From NCBI GenBank assembly GCA_051656605.1, contig JBOGCF010000053.1:19345-83344 (forward strand): a stretch of 64,000 nucleotides of DNA, in the 5' to 3' direction. A program made the position numbers and the translations under genes. The stretch is from UBA12018 sp051656605 (GTDB lineage Bacteria; Bacteroidota; Bacteroidia; Bacteroidales; CAMTPD01). The notes under the pieces were generated by a model, which was not told where the DNA came from, searched no databases, and saw only the letters and a program-made list of their open reading frames with translations. This document shows, piece by piece, positions 17,318-24,383 of this stretch. Positions within the stretch are counted from its first letter, which is position 1. Every line of letters starts with the position of its first letter.

Positions 17318-18379
17318 TTATTCAAAGTAGATAAAGTGAGGAAAGATTCCAGCCTTAAAATGATTCACTTCTTTGCCGGAAGTCGGATCATATTCATAAA
17401 TCTCGGCACGAGAAATAGATCCGTACAGCACTTCACAAAAGAAAACTGTGTTCTGTTTTGAAACAGTCATATTATATACAGTGCGTTGGTCTTTGCGGTC
17501 GATGTCAATAACAGGGATTGTTGGTACGACAGGATTGTCAACGTTGATACTGTAAACTTTGCGAGAAGAGTTGAAATAAAGGGTAGAGGCATCAGGGGAT
17601 ATATCAATACATGATACCCATGTGTTTATATTTAAATGTCCCACTTCAAGTTCGAATATTGTTTGCTCTGTAACAGGGTCTATGCATAAAACCTGATGAT
17701 GCCCAAGAACCCATAGTCGATTATGTTTGTCAACAATAACTTTAGAGAAATCAACCGTTTGTATCGCAGAGCCGTCTTTTCGCTTGATAGAGCGCATACC
17801 CTCACCTGTAAGATTGTTGAGATCAAAGACAAGCATTCGATCACCGCCTACGAATAGTTTATTATTCAGCAGCTGCATTTGGAATGAACGTCCTCCCAAA
17901 TCGATAGACCTGCGTACAAGTTTACGATTCGTATTATGGTTAATATCCATAATCATCAACTTCGAATTCATTTTCTGGTCTGTTACAGCAACAGAATCTC
18001 CTCCCAAGTGAGTTAGGTACATCGGGATAACATCAAGATCAATAGACATTGTCTCAATAGAACGATATGTTTTAGTCTCAAATACTTCAACCTTACGAGA
18101 GTTGTTTAGCGGAACATAGTAATAATCACCGATGCGGGTAATTGATTGTGCCACATCTCCCATAGGACGGTTGTTGATACGTCGAAATACATCTTGCTCA
18201 ACCATTCCATCCGTAGAAAGAGTTGTCAAAGAGGAGGTCCCATAACCGAACTGTCCTTCATTCACAACAATTGCACGTAAGCTACCTGTAAGATTAGGGC
18301 TTTCACCCGGAGTCTCATTGCTGCATGAAACAAGAATGCCACAAATAAGGGCAAGGAATATATTAATACTGTTTTTCAT
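17318..18379 (-). CDS. BtuG-like surface beta-propeller lipoprotein (DUF5074/YncE type)
   Basis: A 353-residue lipoprotein: signal peptide with lipobox ILVSC at residue about 19, followed by an acidic stretch (SNETPGES) of the kind that directs Bacteroidetes lipoproteins to the surface. The body shows repeated propeller-blade sequence, including VVNEGQFGYGTSSLT, GDVAQSITRIGDYYYVPLNNSRKVEVFE and VAVTDQKM. In Bacteroides, BtuG proteins of this type sit on BtuB and bind cobalamin very tightly. The gene overlaps the upstream propeller gene by 17 bp and ends 5 bp before the BtuB-like gene, so a receptor partner role is well supported by context. Confidence 0.85.
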   Translation of the reverse strand: MKNSINIFLALICGILVSCSNETPGESPNLTGSLRAIVVNEGQFGYGTSSLTTLSTDGMVEQDVFRRINNRPMGDVAQSITRIGDYYYVPLNNSRKVEVFETKTYRSIETMSIDLDVIPMYLTHLGGDSVAVTDQKMNSKLMIMDINHNTNRKLVRRSIDLGGRSFQMQLLNNKLFVGGDRMLVFDLNNLTGEGMRSIKRKDGSAIQTVDFSKVIVDKHNRLWVLGHHQVLCIDPVTEQTIFELEVGHLNINTWVSCIDISPDASTLYFNSSRKVYSINVDNPVVPTIPVIDIDRKDQRTVYNMTVSKQNTVFFCEVLYGSISRAEIYEYDPTSGKEVNHFKAGIFPHFIYFE

Positions 18380-19535
18380 ATTTAGCTACATATATTTGTG
18401 AGGCAACAGGATCTACAGTGTATTCTTTTACGATTTCCCATGCTCCTGCTTTTTTAGGATTTAATTCGATGATTTTGCTTGGAGCAAAAGCTCTCAAATC
18501 TTGTTCAATCATTAATAAAGTACCGTCTTTAGTCATATCAAGATCTTTAAGCTCTGATACTGTTTTGATATACTCAAATACAGGTTCATCCGGAGTAACC
18601 GGAGTGTCGACATCAACAGTGAAGAATGCTTTGTGACAACGAAGATAAATGGTTTTACCGGTATTGTCGATTGTATAGCATAGTTCGTTTAATGATGAGA
18701 GCGTATATGGCATTTGTACTTCATGTTTGATTTGTTCTGTAGCAGGGTTAATACAATAAAGCATATATCCGGAGCCTTTGACACCGGCAATCCAGATGTT
18801 TTTGTTTTTATCAACGATAAACTCAGCATTATAAGATGGAAGATTTAGTTCAGACATAACAGTACGCATTCCACCTTTATTAATAGCATTTGTATCGAAA
18901 GCAATTAATCGAGCATTGATATATTCACCGTTACTTTGACTACGTGTTCCTGCTGCGAATATTTTACTTCCAATTCGTTTTATCTGTGTAATTGGGAACT
19001 CAACATTGAATGATGATAATATAAAGTCATTCTGAGAGAGAGAAGCTACTACAAAGTTATAATCTTGATCTTTGGTGCCACCACCAACAACAATACTATC
19101 CGAGCCGATATGTTCCATGCAATATGTCTTCATATCTCTTTTGAAGTCATATGATTGAATCACGTTAAATGTCGTTGGGTCTAGTTTGTGGATACCATTA
19201 TCGCTCCAATTTCCACCATGCGTGATGTAGAGAGAGCTTTCAATTTGTGTCGCACATAACGGATTGTCGTTAATTTGAAAACCATTGGCTGTTTTGAAGT
19301 AATCAAGAAGTATTGTGCCGTCATTTCTTACATAAGAGATGGAAGGCGTTTCGCCGGAATTTCCCTCATTGTTTAATGTGATGAACTTGAAATCGACAGG
19401 ATAGACTGTCTCAGGTTTAGTTTCCGGTTCAGTTGGTTTTTCAACATCCACATTGTTATCACAGGCCGAGAATGCTATTGCAAGACTCAATAAAGAGGGT
19501 AGGAAAAGGTTTGTTTTAAACATAAAGAAAAGCAT
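18363..19535 (-). CDS. Second beta-propeller lipoprotein of the B12 unit
   Basis: A 390-residue lipoprotein: lipobox FSAC near residue 25 followed by an acidic tether rich in Glu, Pro and Thr (about residues 26-44). The rest reads as a propeller related to the next gene: the shared blade pattern CINPATEQI here and CIDPVTEQT there, VDVDTPVTP here and VNVDNPVVP-like sequence there, and VDKNKNIWIAG here and VDKHNRLWVLG there. It therefore looks like an old tandem duplicate that has diverged. It is the first gene behind the cobalamin riboswitch. It may be a second corrinoid-binding surface protein, or bind a different corrinoid form. Confidence 0.82.
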   Translation of the reverse strand: MLFFMFKTNLFLPSLLSLAIAFSACDNNVDVEKPTEPETKPETVYPVDFKFITLNNEGNSGETPSISYVRNDGTILLDYFKTANGFQINDNPLCATQIESSLYITHGGNWSDNGIHKLDPTTFNVIQSYDFKRDMKTYCMEHIGSDSIVVGGGTKDQDYNFVVASLSQNDFILSSFNVEFPITQIKRIGSKIFAAGTRSQSNGEYINARLIAFDTNAINKGGMRTVMSELNLPSYNAEFIVDKNKNIWIAGVKGSGYMLYCINPATEQIKHEVQMPYTLSSLNELCYTIDNTGKTIYLRCHKAFFTVDVDTPVTPDEPVFEYIKTVSELKDLDMTKDGTLLMIEQDLRAFAPSKIIELNPKKAGAWEIVKEYTVDPVASQIYVAKYEKQY

Positions 19536-19634
19536 TAATTTAAATGAGTAAATTAATGCTTCGAAGTGGGAGTGGTATATAAAAAAATAAAGGTATATTT
19601 TCTTACCAAGCTTTCACCCGAAGCATTGTTATAA

Positions 19635-19800
19635 GTGACTAAACTTGGCAGGTCTTCTGGCTACCTCAATTATACGCCTTCCCATTAAAAGCAACAGTGG
19701 CATTTGTGTATAATTATTTATGAGGATTACAGCTGCGGGTACAGCTCCGAAATTACATCGGATTCCCTATTAAACTACACTAAACTTTAGTTATAGTAAC
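19635..19800 (-). ncRNA. Cobalamin (AdoCbl) riboswitch
   Basis: On the minus strand the leader contains, in order, AATAGGGAATCC, GCTGTACCCGCAGCTGTAA (the conserved CCCGC-ACTGT-like core), a CACTG segment, GGGAAGGCG, and the B12 box AGCCAGAAGACCTGCC at complement 19647-19662. A closing stem ACTAAA/TTTAGT brackets the element. It lies between a promoter at 19813-19843 and the first propeller lipoprotein gene at 19535, so B12 should repress the whole uptake unit. Confidence 0.95.
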
Positions 19801-19812
19801 CAAATTCGGGGG

Positions 19813-19843
19813 CAAAGATAGGAAAGATTAAACTGAGAACAAC
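19813..19843 (-). promoter_or_regulatory. Promoter of the cobalamin uptake unit
   Basis: The minus strand has TATCTTTG (complement 19813-19820), an exact TAnnTTTG match, preceded by GTTG (complement 19840-19843) at 19 bp. Transcription would start about 19806, just ahead of the riboswitch. Confidence 0.65.
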
Positions 19844-20067
19844 ATGTCTTTAACCAATTATTTTGAGAGCCAACGATTCAATGATAGGTAATTCAAATCT
19901 TCTACTTTGATTGATTTTTAACTCAGAGTACTTTTCTTTTGCCGCTTTTTTATGAACAATATTGTTTTTTTCAAGAGAAATTGAATATGAACAATGTCGG
20001 AGTCGTTATATATACATTATTTATAATAGATAATCTTGTTGAGCTAAATCAAATAATCTAAGACTAT

Positions 20068-21273
20068 ATGACCGCAGATGTTATTAACAATGGCAATGTT
20101 GCCTTTATGGTTGTTACAACCGTACTTGTTTTTCTTATGACTCCGGGGTTGGCTTTCTTTTATGGAGGCTTAGTGCCTAAAAAGAATACATTAACAATGA
20201 TGATGTATTCTTTTATAGCGATAGGGGTAGTTTCTGTATTATGGGTGTTTGGAGGTTTTTCAATGGTATTTGGAAAGGATATTAACGGTGTTATCGGTTC
20301 TCCTTTCGAGTACTTTATGCTAAACCATGTTGACCTCTCTATTAATCCGGACTATGGATCGACCATACCGTTTTTGTTGTTCTTTATGTACCAACTAATG
20401 TTCGCAATAATAACTGCGCCTTTAATGACCGGAGCAATTGTCGGTCGCATCACTATCTCAGGATGGGTAAAGGTGTTGGTCTTATGGATGCTTTTGATCT
20501 ATTTTCCCGTAGCGCACTGGATTTGGGGGAATGGCTTTTTAAGCCAACTGGGGTTTGTTGATTATGCTGGAGGCACTGTTATTCATGCAACGGCAGGGTT
20601 TAGTGCTCTTATTGGAGTCTTATTCTTTGGTCGCCGCTATATTATACCAAAGCGTAACTATAGCAATGTTAATTTAGTATTGATCGGAACAGCCTTGTTG
20701 ATGTTTGGGTGGTTTGGTTTTAATTCAGGCGGTGCTCTTGCAGGAGGCGAGGTTGCAGCAATAGCTTTCACCAATACTGGAATTGCAGCGGCTTTTGCTA
20801 CTATTGTGTGGATTATAATTGCGTATATGAGGGATAAGAAATATTCGTTTGTCGAATTAACTACGGGAACAGTTGCCGGGCTTGCGACTATTACACCTTG
20901 TTCAGGATATGTCACTCCGCAAGGTGCAGTGATAATCGGTATTATAGCGGCAGTTGTATGCTTCTCTTGCCTTGAGCTAACTAAGCGTATGCAATGGGAC
21001 GATGCATTAGGTGTTTGGGGTGTACATGGAATGGGAGGTGTAACCGGAAGCTTATTGATCGGAGTTTTTGCTTCAAGTGATGTAAATAAGATAGAGGGTG
21101 GTATGCTGCAATTCCTAATCCAATTACTAGGAGTAAGCATTGTCATTGTCTATACCTGTATTGTATGCTGGCTGATATTTAAGCTTTGTGATTCTATTAA
21201 ATCAATAAAAGTACCCGACTCCATTCAAGAGAGCGGATTAGACCAAGCTTATATAAAAGAAGTGGAGGAATAG
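20068..21273 (+). CDS. amt: Ammonium transporter Amt
   Basis: A 401-residue inner membrane channel with about 11 transmembrane helices that conducts ammonia/ammonium. The first helices carry TPGLAFFYGGL, and the twin pore histidines fit H173 (VIHATAG) and H320 (GVHGMGG); AHWIWGNG, GWFGFNSGGAL and TPCSGYV are also typical. No glnK gene lies next to it and the C-terminus is short, so the usual PII partner must be elsewhere. Leading 130 bp are AT-rich; a near match TAATCTTG to the -7 consensus occurs about 40 bp upstream. Confidence 0.95.
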   Translation: MTADVINNGNVAFMVVTTVLVFLMTPGLAFFYGGLVPKKNTLTMMMYSFIAIGVVSVLWVFGGFSMVFGKDINGVIGSPFEYFMLNHVDLSINPDYGSTIPFLLFFMYQLMFAIITAPLMTGAIVGRITISGWVKVLVLWMLLIYFPVAHWIWGNGFLSQLGFVDYAGGTVIHATAGFSALIGVLFFGRRYIIPKRNYSNVNLVLIGTALLMFGWFGFNSGGALAGGEVAAIAFTNTGIAAAFATIVWIIIAYMRDKKYSFVELTTGTVAGLATITPCSGYVTPQGAVIIGIIAAVVCFSCLELTKRMQWDDALGVWGVHGMGGVTGSLLIGVFASSDVNKIEGGMLQFLIQLLGVSIVIVYTCIVCWLIFKLCDSIKSIKVPDSIQESGLDQAYIKEVEE

Positions 21274-21324
21274 GAGTCGTATTGGTATAATATAAGCACT
21301 GGTATAACTCCGTGTTGAAATAAA

Positions 21325-21376
21325 AAAGCAACTATAAAAAAGCTCTGATTTATGAGCATTTATAGTTGCTTTCTTT
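21325..21376. terminator. Bidirectional terminator between amt and queF
   Basis: An 11-bp stem 21326-21336/21361-21371 (aagcaactata/tatagttgctt) flanked by A and T runs on both sides, placed between two convergent genes. Confidence 0.85.
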
Positions 21377-21377
21377 T

Positions 21378-21836
21378 TTAGAACTTGTGTTCGAAAAGGC
21401 GCTTCTCTGCCAATTGTTCGTATTTGGTACCCGGTTTACCATAGTTTGCATATGGATAAATGCTAATACCACCACGTGGCGTAAAGATGCCGGTAACTTC
21501 GATATAGCGAGGTTCCATTAATTTTACAAGGTCCTTCATGATTAGATTGATACAATCTTCATGAAAACCTCCGTGATTGCGGAAGCTGAATAAGTAAAGT
21601 TTCAAGCTTTTGCTCTCAACCATTTTGATGTCGGGAATATAGTCAATGTAAATGGTTGCGAAGTCGGGTTGACCTGTAATAGGACATAGACTTGTAAACT
21701 CTGGGCAATTAAAGCGAACCCAATAGTCGTTGTCTGGATGCTTATTTGTAAAAGCTTCTAATACTTCAGGAGCATAATCGGTCAAATAAACGGTTTTACC
21801 ACCTAAAAGGCTTAATTCTTTTTCTACGTCAGTCAT
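21378..21836 (-). CDS. queF: NADPH-dependent 7-cyano-7-deazaguanine reductase QueF
   Basis: QueF reduces the nitrile preQ0 to the amine preQ1 in queuosine synthesis. The 152-residue protein is of the short type: C51 in CPITGQPD is the catalytic Cys, D58 the proton donor, and SFRNHGGFHED the nucleotide/substrate-binding region. The frame is open further upstream, but ATG 21836 (MTDVEKELSLLGGKT) fits the family length and avoids overlap with queC. It lies 13 bp after queC, so both follow the same leader. Confidence 0.95.
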   Translation of the reverse strand: MTDVEKELSLLGGKTVYLTDYAPEVLEAFTNKHPDNDYWVRFNCPEFTSLCPITGQPDFATIYIDYIPDIKMVESKSLKLYLFSFRNHGGFHEDCINLIMKDLVKLMEPRYIEVTGIFTPRGGISIYPYANYGKPGTKYEQLAEKRLFEHKF

Positions 21837-21849
21837 TGTGTATAGTGTT

Positions 21850-22533
21850 TTAGATTGTTTGATTGATATTTTGTTTGGAAGCGAGATACTTGTGCAGACC
21901 TTCGTTGCGTAGTTTACAAGAAGGGCATTCACCACACCCGTCGGCCATTACCCCATTATAGCAAGTTAATGTCTCATTGCGAACAAGGTCTAATACACCT
22001 AGCTCATCGCTGAGTTGCCATACCTCTGCTTTGTCTTTCCACATTAGAGGAGTGTGTATTATAAACTGAGCGTTTATTGCTAGATTGAGAGTGACATTCA
22101 ATGAGCGAACAAACGTATCGCGGCAATCGGGATAACCACTAAAGTCTGTTTGGGAAACGCCGGTTACAATATTGGCTATTTTCATTTGATGAGCCACCAC
22201 TGCTACAAATGAAAGAAATAAGAGATTGCGACCCGGGACGAATGTATTAGGAACACCTCCCTCGGGAGCCTCTTTGTCCATTTCAAGAGCTGTGTTTGTA
22301 AGTGCATTACTTGTAAGTCCGTTTAAAAGACTCATGTCTAATATTTGAAATGAGACACCGGCTTTATTGGCTATTTCTTTGGCTACTTCAATTTCCTGAG
22401 CATGGCGTTGACCATAGTCGAAGCAGATCGTATGAACTTCTTTAAAGTTCTTTAAAGCCCAAAATAAACAAGTAGTAGAGTCTTGTCCACCTGAAAAACA
22501 AACAATAGCTGCTTCGTGATTTAATTGATTCAT
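21850..22533 (-). CDS. queC: 7-cyano-7-deazaguanine synthase QueC
   Basis: QueC converts 7-carboxy-7-deazaguanine to preQ0 using ATP and ammonia. The 227-residue protein has the PP-loop FSGGQDSTTC at residues 13-22, FDYGQRH, VPGRNLLFLS, and the zinc-binding cysteines in LTCYNGVMADGCGECPSC near residue 190-207. Length is normal. It is the first gene of a queC-queF pair and its 5' leader carries a likely preQ1-I riboswitch (22608-22645). Confidence 0.96.
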   Translation of the reverse strand: MNQLNHEAAIVCFSGGQDSTTCLFWALKNFKEVHTICFDYGQRHAQEIEVAKEIANKAGVSFQILDMSLLNGLTSNALTNTALEMDKEAPEGGVPNTFVPGRNLLFLSFVAVVAHQMKIANIVTGVSQTDFSGYPDCRDTFVRSLNVTLNLAINAQFIIHTPLMWKDKAEVWQLSDELGVLDLVRNETLTCYNGVMADGCGECPSCKLRNEGLHKYLASKQNINQTI

Positions 22534-22607
22534 TGCAAGTTGATTGTATTAATAAAAAGGTGGAAAGCAGCGATAAAAGTGTAGTATGCGCGTAAACGTG
22601 AAGTTGT

Positions 22608-22645
22608 ATTCTTGTTTTTTACGTGGTTTGGCAAGTACACGGAAG
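22608..22645 (-). ncRNA. preQ1-I riboswitch (probable) upstream of queC-queF
   Basis: On the minus strand stem CGTG/CACG (complement 22638-22641 with 22622-22625) closes a 12-nt loop TACTTGCCAAAC, followed by T, six A and CAAG. This is the layout of the small class I preQ1 aptamer: the loop keeps the U.CU.GC.A.A pattern of the Bacillus queC element, the A-rich tail is present, and CTTG in the loop pairs fully with CAAG in the tail as the pseudoknot, with different bases from the Bacillus pairing (covariation). A second CACG downstream (complement 22597-22600) could compete for the P1 strand. It sits just after a promoter and before queuosine genes. Confidence 0.75.
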
Positions 22646-22662
22646 GTGCTTTCCTTCGTTTG

Positions 22663-22670
22663 CAAAGATA
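22663..22670 (-). promoter_or_regulatory. Promoter -7 element for queC-queF
   Basis: The minus strand reads TATCTTTG, an exact TAnnTTTG match, placing the start near 22655, ten or so bases before the riboswitch. Confidence 0.6.
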
Positions 22671-22737
22671 ATATTCCAATTTTTTTACTTCTCAGTAAAA
22701 AGAGTTAAAAGTGTGATCTGCACAGAATTCTACTTGC

Positions 22738-22773
22738 TGTGCGGCACAAGGTGGGGTTATTTGTGCAGCACAA
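22738..22773. promoter_or_regulatory. Pair of related palindromes between queC and fadL promoters
   Basis: tgtgcGgcaca (22738-22748) and ttgtgcAgcacaa (22761-22773) are perfect palindromes with the same TGTGCnGCACA core, centred 24 bp apart. They lie between the two divergent promoters, upstream of the fadL -33 region, as expected for an operator of a dimeric regulator. The regulator is not known. Confidence 0.45.
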
Positions 22774-22809
22774 AAACGACAAAAGTGTGCGAGTTTAGGA
22801 AAATGTTCT

Positions 22810-22817
22810 TATATTTG
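22810..22817 (+). promoter_or_regulatory. Promoter -7 element for the FadL-type gene
   Basis: TATATTTG matches TAnnTTTG exactly, with TTTA about 19 bp upstream as a possible -33 element. Confidence 0.55.
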
Positions 22818-22869
22818 CGGCGTTTGACAGAGATAGTCATCATTGAAATTATAAACTAAATAAGTTTTT

Positions 22870-24162
22870 ATGAAGAAATTAGTTGCTTTAGTATCAGCTT
22901 CGTTTATCTCATTCAGTGCGATGGCCGAAGGATATCAGGTTAACTTACAAAGTGCGAAACAAGCTGGTATGGGACACGTTGGTGTTGCAATGCCATTGGG
23001 CGCAGAGAGTATGCACTTCAATCCGGCAGGTCTTACATCTATGAAAGGATCGATCGACTTATCGGCTGGTGCTTCGGGTGTATTTACAAACGCAGAATAT
23101 CAAAACGGAGATATCAAAGCAAAAGCAGATAATGGAGTAAGCACACCTATGTATGCTTATGCCGGATTCCGTATCTACGATAATTTAGCTGCCGGTATCA
23201 GCGTAACGACACCTTATGGTAGCGGACTAAACTGGGGTAAAGACTGGGTTGGTGCACACTTGGTGCAAGATATTAATCTTAAATCATTCTCAATTCAGCC
23301 TACTATCGCTTACCGTCCTATCGAAGGATTGAGCTTTGGTGCCGGACTTATGATTATGACAGGAGATGTGTCTATCTCAAGAGCATTACTTCCCAAAGGA
23401 GCTTTAGGGGCATTAAATCCAGACTTGAAAGACGTAGTTCCGGTTTCTGCATCTCTATCGGGTAAATCAAAGCTTGGTGTAGGGTTCAATGTGGGTGTAA
23501 TGTATGACATCAACGAGAAGTTTACAGTTGGTGCATCATACCGCTCAAAAGTAAAAATGAAAGTAAACGAAGGAACAGCAGAATTGTCTTACGCTAGCGA
23601 AGCAATTAAGAAGTTGTTAGAAGCATCAGGTAAAGTTCCGCCATTGGATCAAGGTACTTTTGCCGCACAAATGCCAATGCCATCAAACTTCAATATCGGT
23701 GTTACTTACCGTCCTACTGATCGTTGGACTGTGTCGGGTGAAGTTCAGTTTGTTGGTTGGGCTGCTTACGATTCATTGAACATTAAGTTCTCTGAAAACG
23801 TATTGGGTGGTTATGATATTAAAGCTGAAAAGAACTACAAAAATACACGTATCTATCGTATCGGTACAGAATACAAAACAACAGAACGTTTAGATCTTCG
23901 TCTAGGTGCTTACTTTGATGAGTCTCCAGTTCGTTCAGATTTATACAATCCAGAAACACCAGGTATGAACAAATTGGGTCTTACTTGTGGTTTTAGCTTC
24001 CGTCCGATTCCAAGACTATCTATCGATGGAGCATTTACTTACACTCATGGATTCAAGCGTCACGGTTCTTATCCGGACCCAGCGTCTCCAGGAAAAGTGT
24101 TCGAAGGTGAATATAAAGTATCTGCATACACACCAACACTTGGCTTGTCATATACTTTCTAA
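22870..24162 (+). CDS. FadL/OmpP1/TodX-family outer membrane transporter
   Basis: A 430-residue outer membrane barrel with a signal peptide ending at AMA (about residue 19). The mature start GYQVNLQSAKQAGMGHVGVA and HFNPAGL (NPAG motif) are hallmarks of the FadL family, which lets long-chain fatty acids or other hydrophobic molecules through the outer membrane by lateral diffusion; the protein ends in the barrel strand PTLGLSYTF. The ligand cannot be read from sequence. It is a single-gene unit with its own promoter and terminator, and paired palindromes sit upstream. Confidence 0.9.
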   Translation: MKKLVALVSASFISFSAMAEGYQVNLQSAKQAGMGHVGVAMPLGAESMHFNPAGLTSMKGSIDLSAGASGVFTNAEYQNGDIKAKADNGVSTPMYAYAGFRIYDNLAAGISVTTPYGSGLNWGKDWVGAHLVQDINLKSFSIQPTIAYRPIEGLSFGAGLMIMTGDVSISRALLPKGALGALNPDLKDVVPVSASLSGKSKLGVGFNVGVMYDINEKFTVGASYRSKVKMKVNEGTAELSYASEAIKKLLEASGKVPPLDQGTFAAQMPMPSNFNIGVTYRPTDRWTVSGEVQFVGWAAYDSLNIKFSENVLGGYDIKAEKNYKNTRIYRIGTEYKTTERLDLRLGAYFDESPVRSDLYNPETPGMNKLGLTCGFSFRPIPRLSIDGAFTYTHGFKRHGSYPDPASPGKVFEGEYKVSAYTPTLGLSYTF

Positions 24163-24267
24163 GCTCGGTAAAGACTTAAGATTTTTTCCATACATACCCA
24201 TTTGAGAACGGGTTAATCAATAATCAGTTCTCAATATATCTAGAAGATTAGATAAAATCAACAATAA

Positions 24268-24298
24268 AAGAAGCTCTCAGTCATGAGGGCTTTTTTTA
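24268..24298 (+). terminator. Terminator of the FadL-type gene
   Basis: Stem agctctca/tgagggct with a wobble, followed by seven T. Confidence 0.7.
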
Positions 24299-24325
24299 GT
24301 ATCTAATCCAGCAAGACTGATAAAT

Positions 24326-24364
24326 AAAAAGGGAATCGACGTACGGTATCGATTCCCTTTTCTT
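24326..24364 (-). terminator. Terminator of glgP
   Basis: Perfect arms aaaagggaatcga and tcgattccctttt around a short loop; strong in both directions and placed just after the minus-strand glgP. Confidence 0.8.
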
Positions 24365-24383
24365 ATTTATGATAACCAATCAA

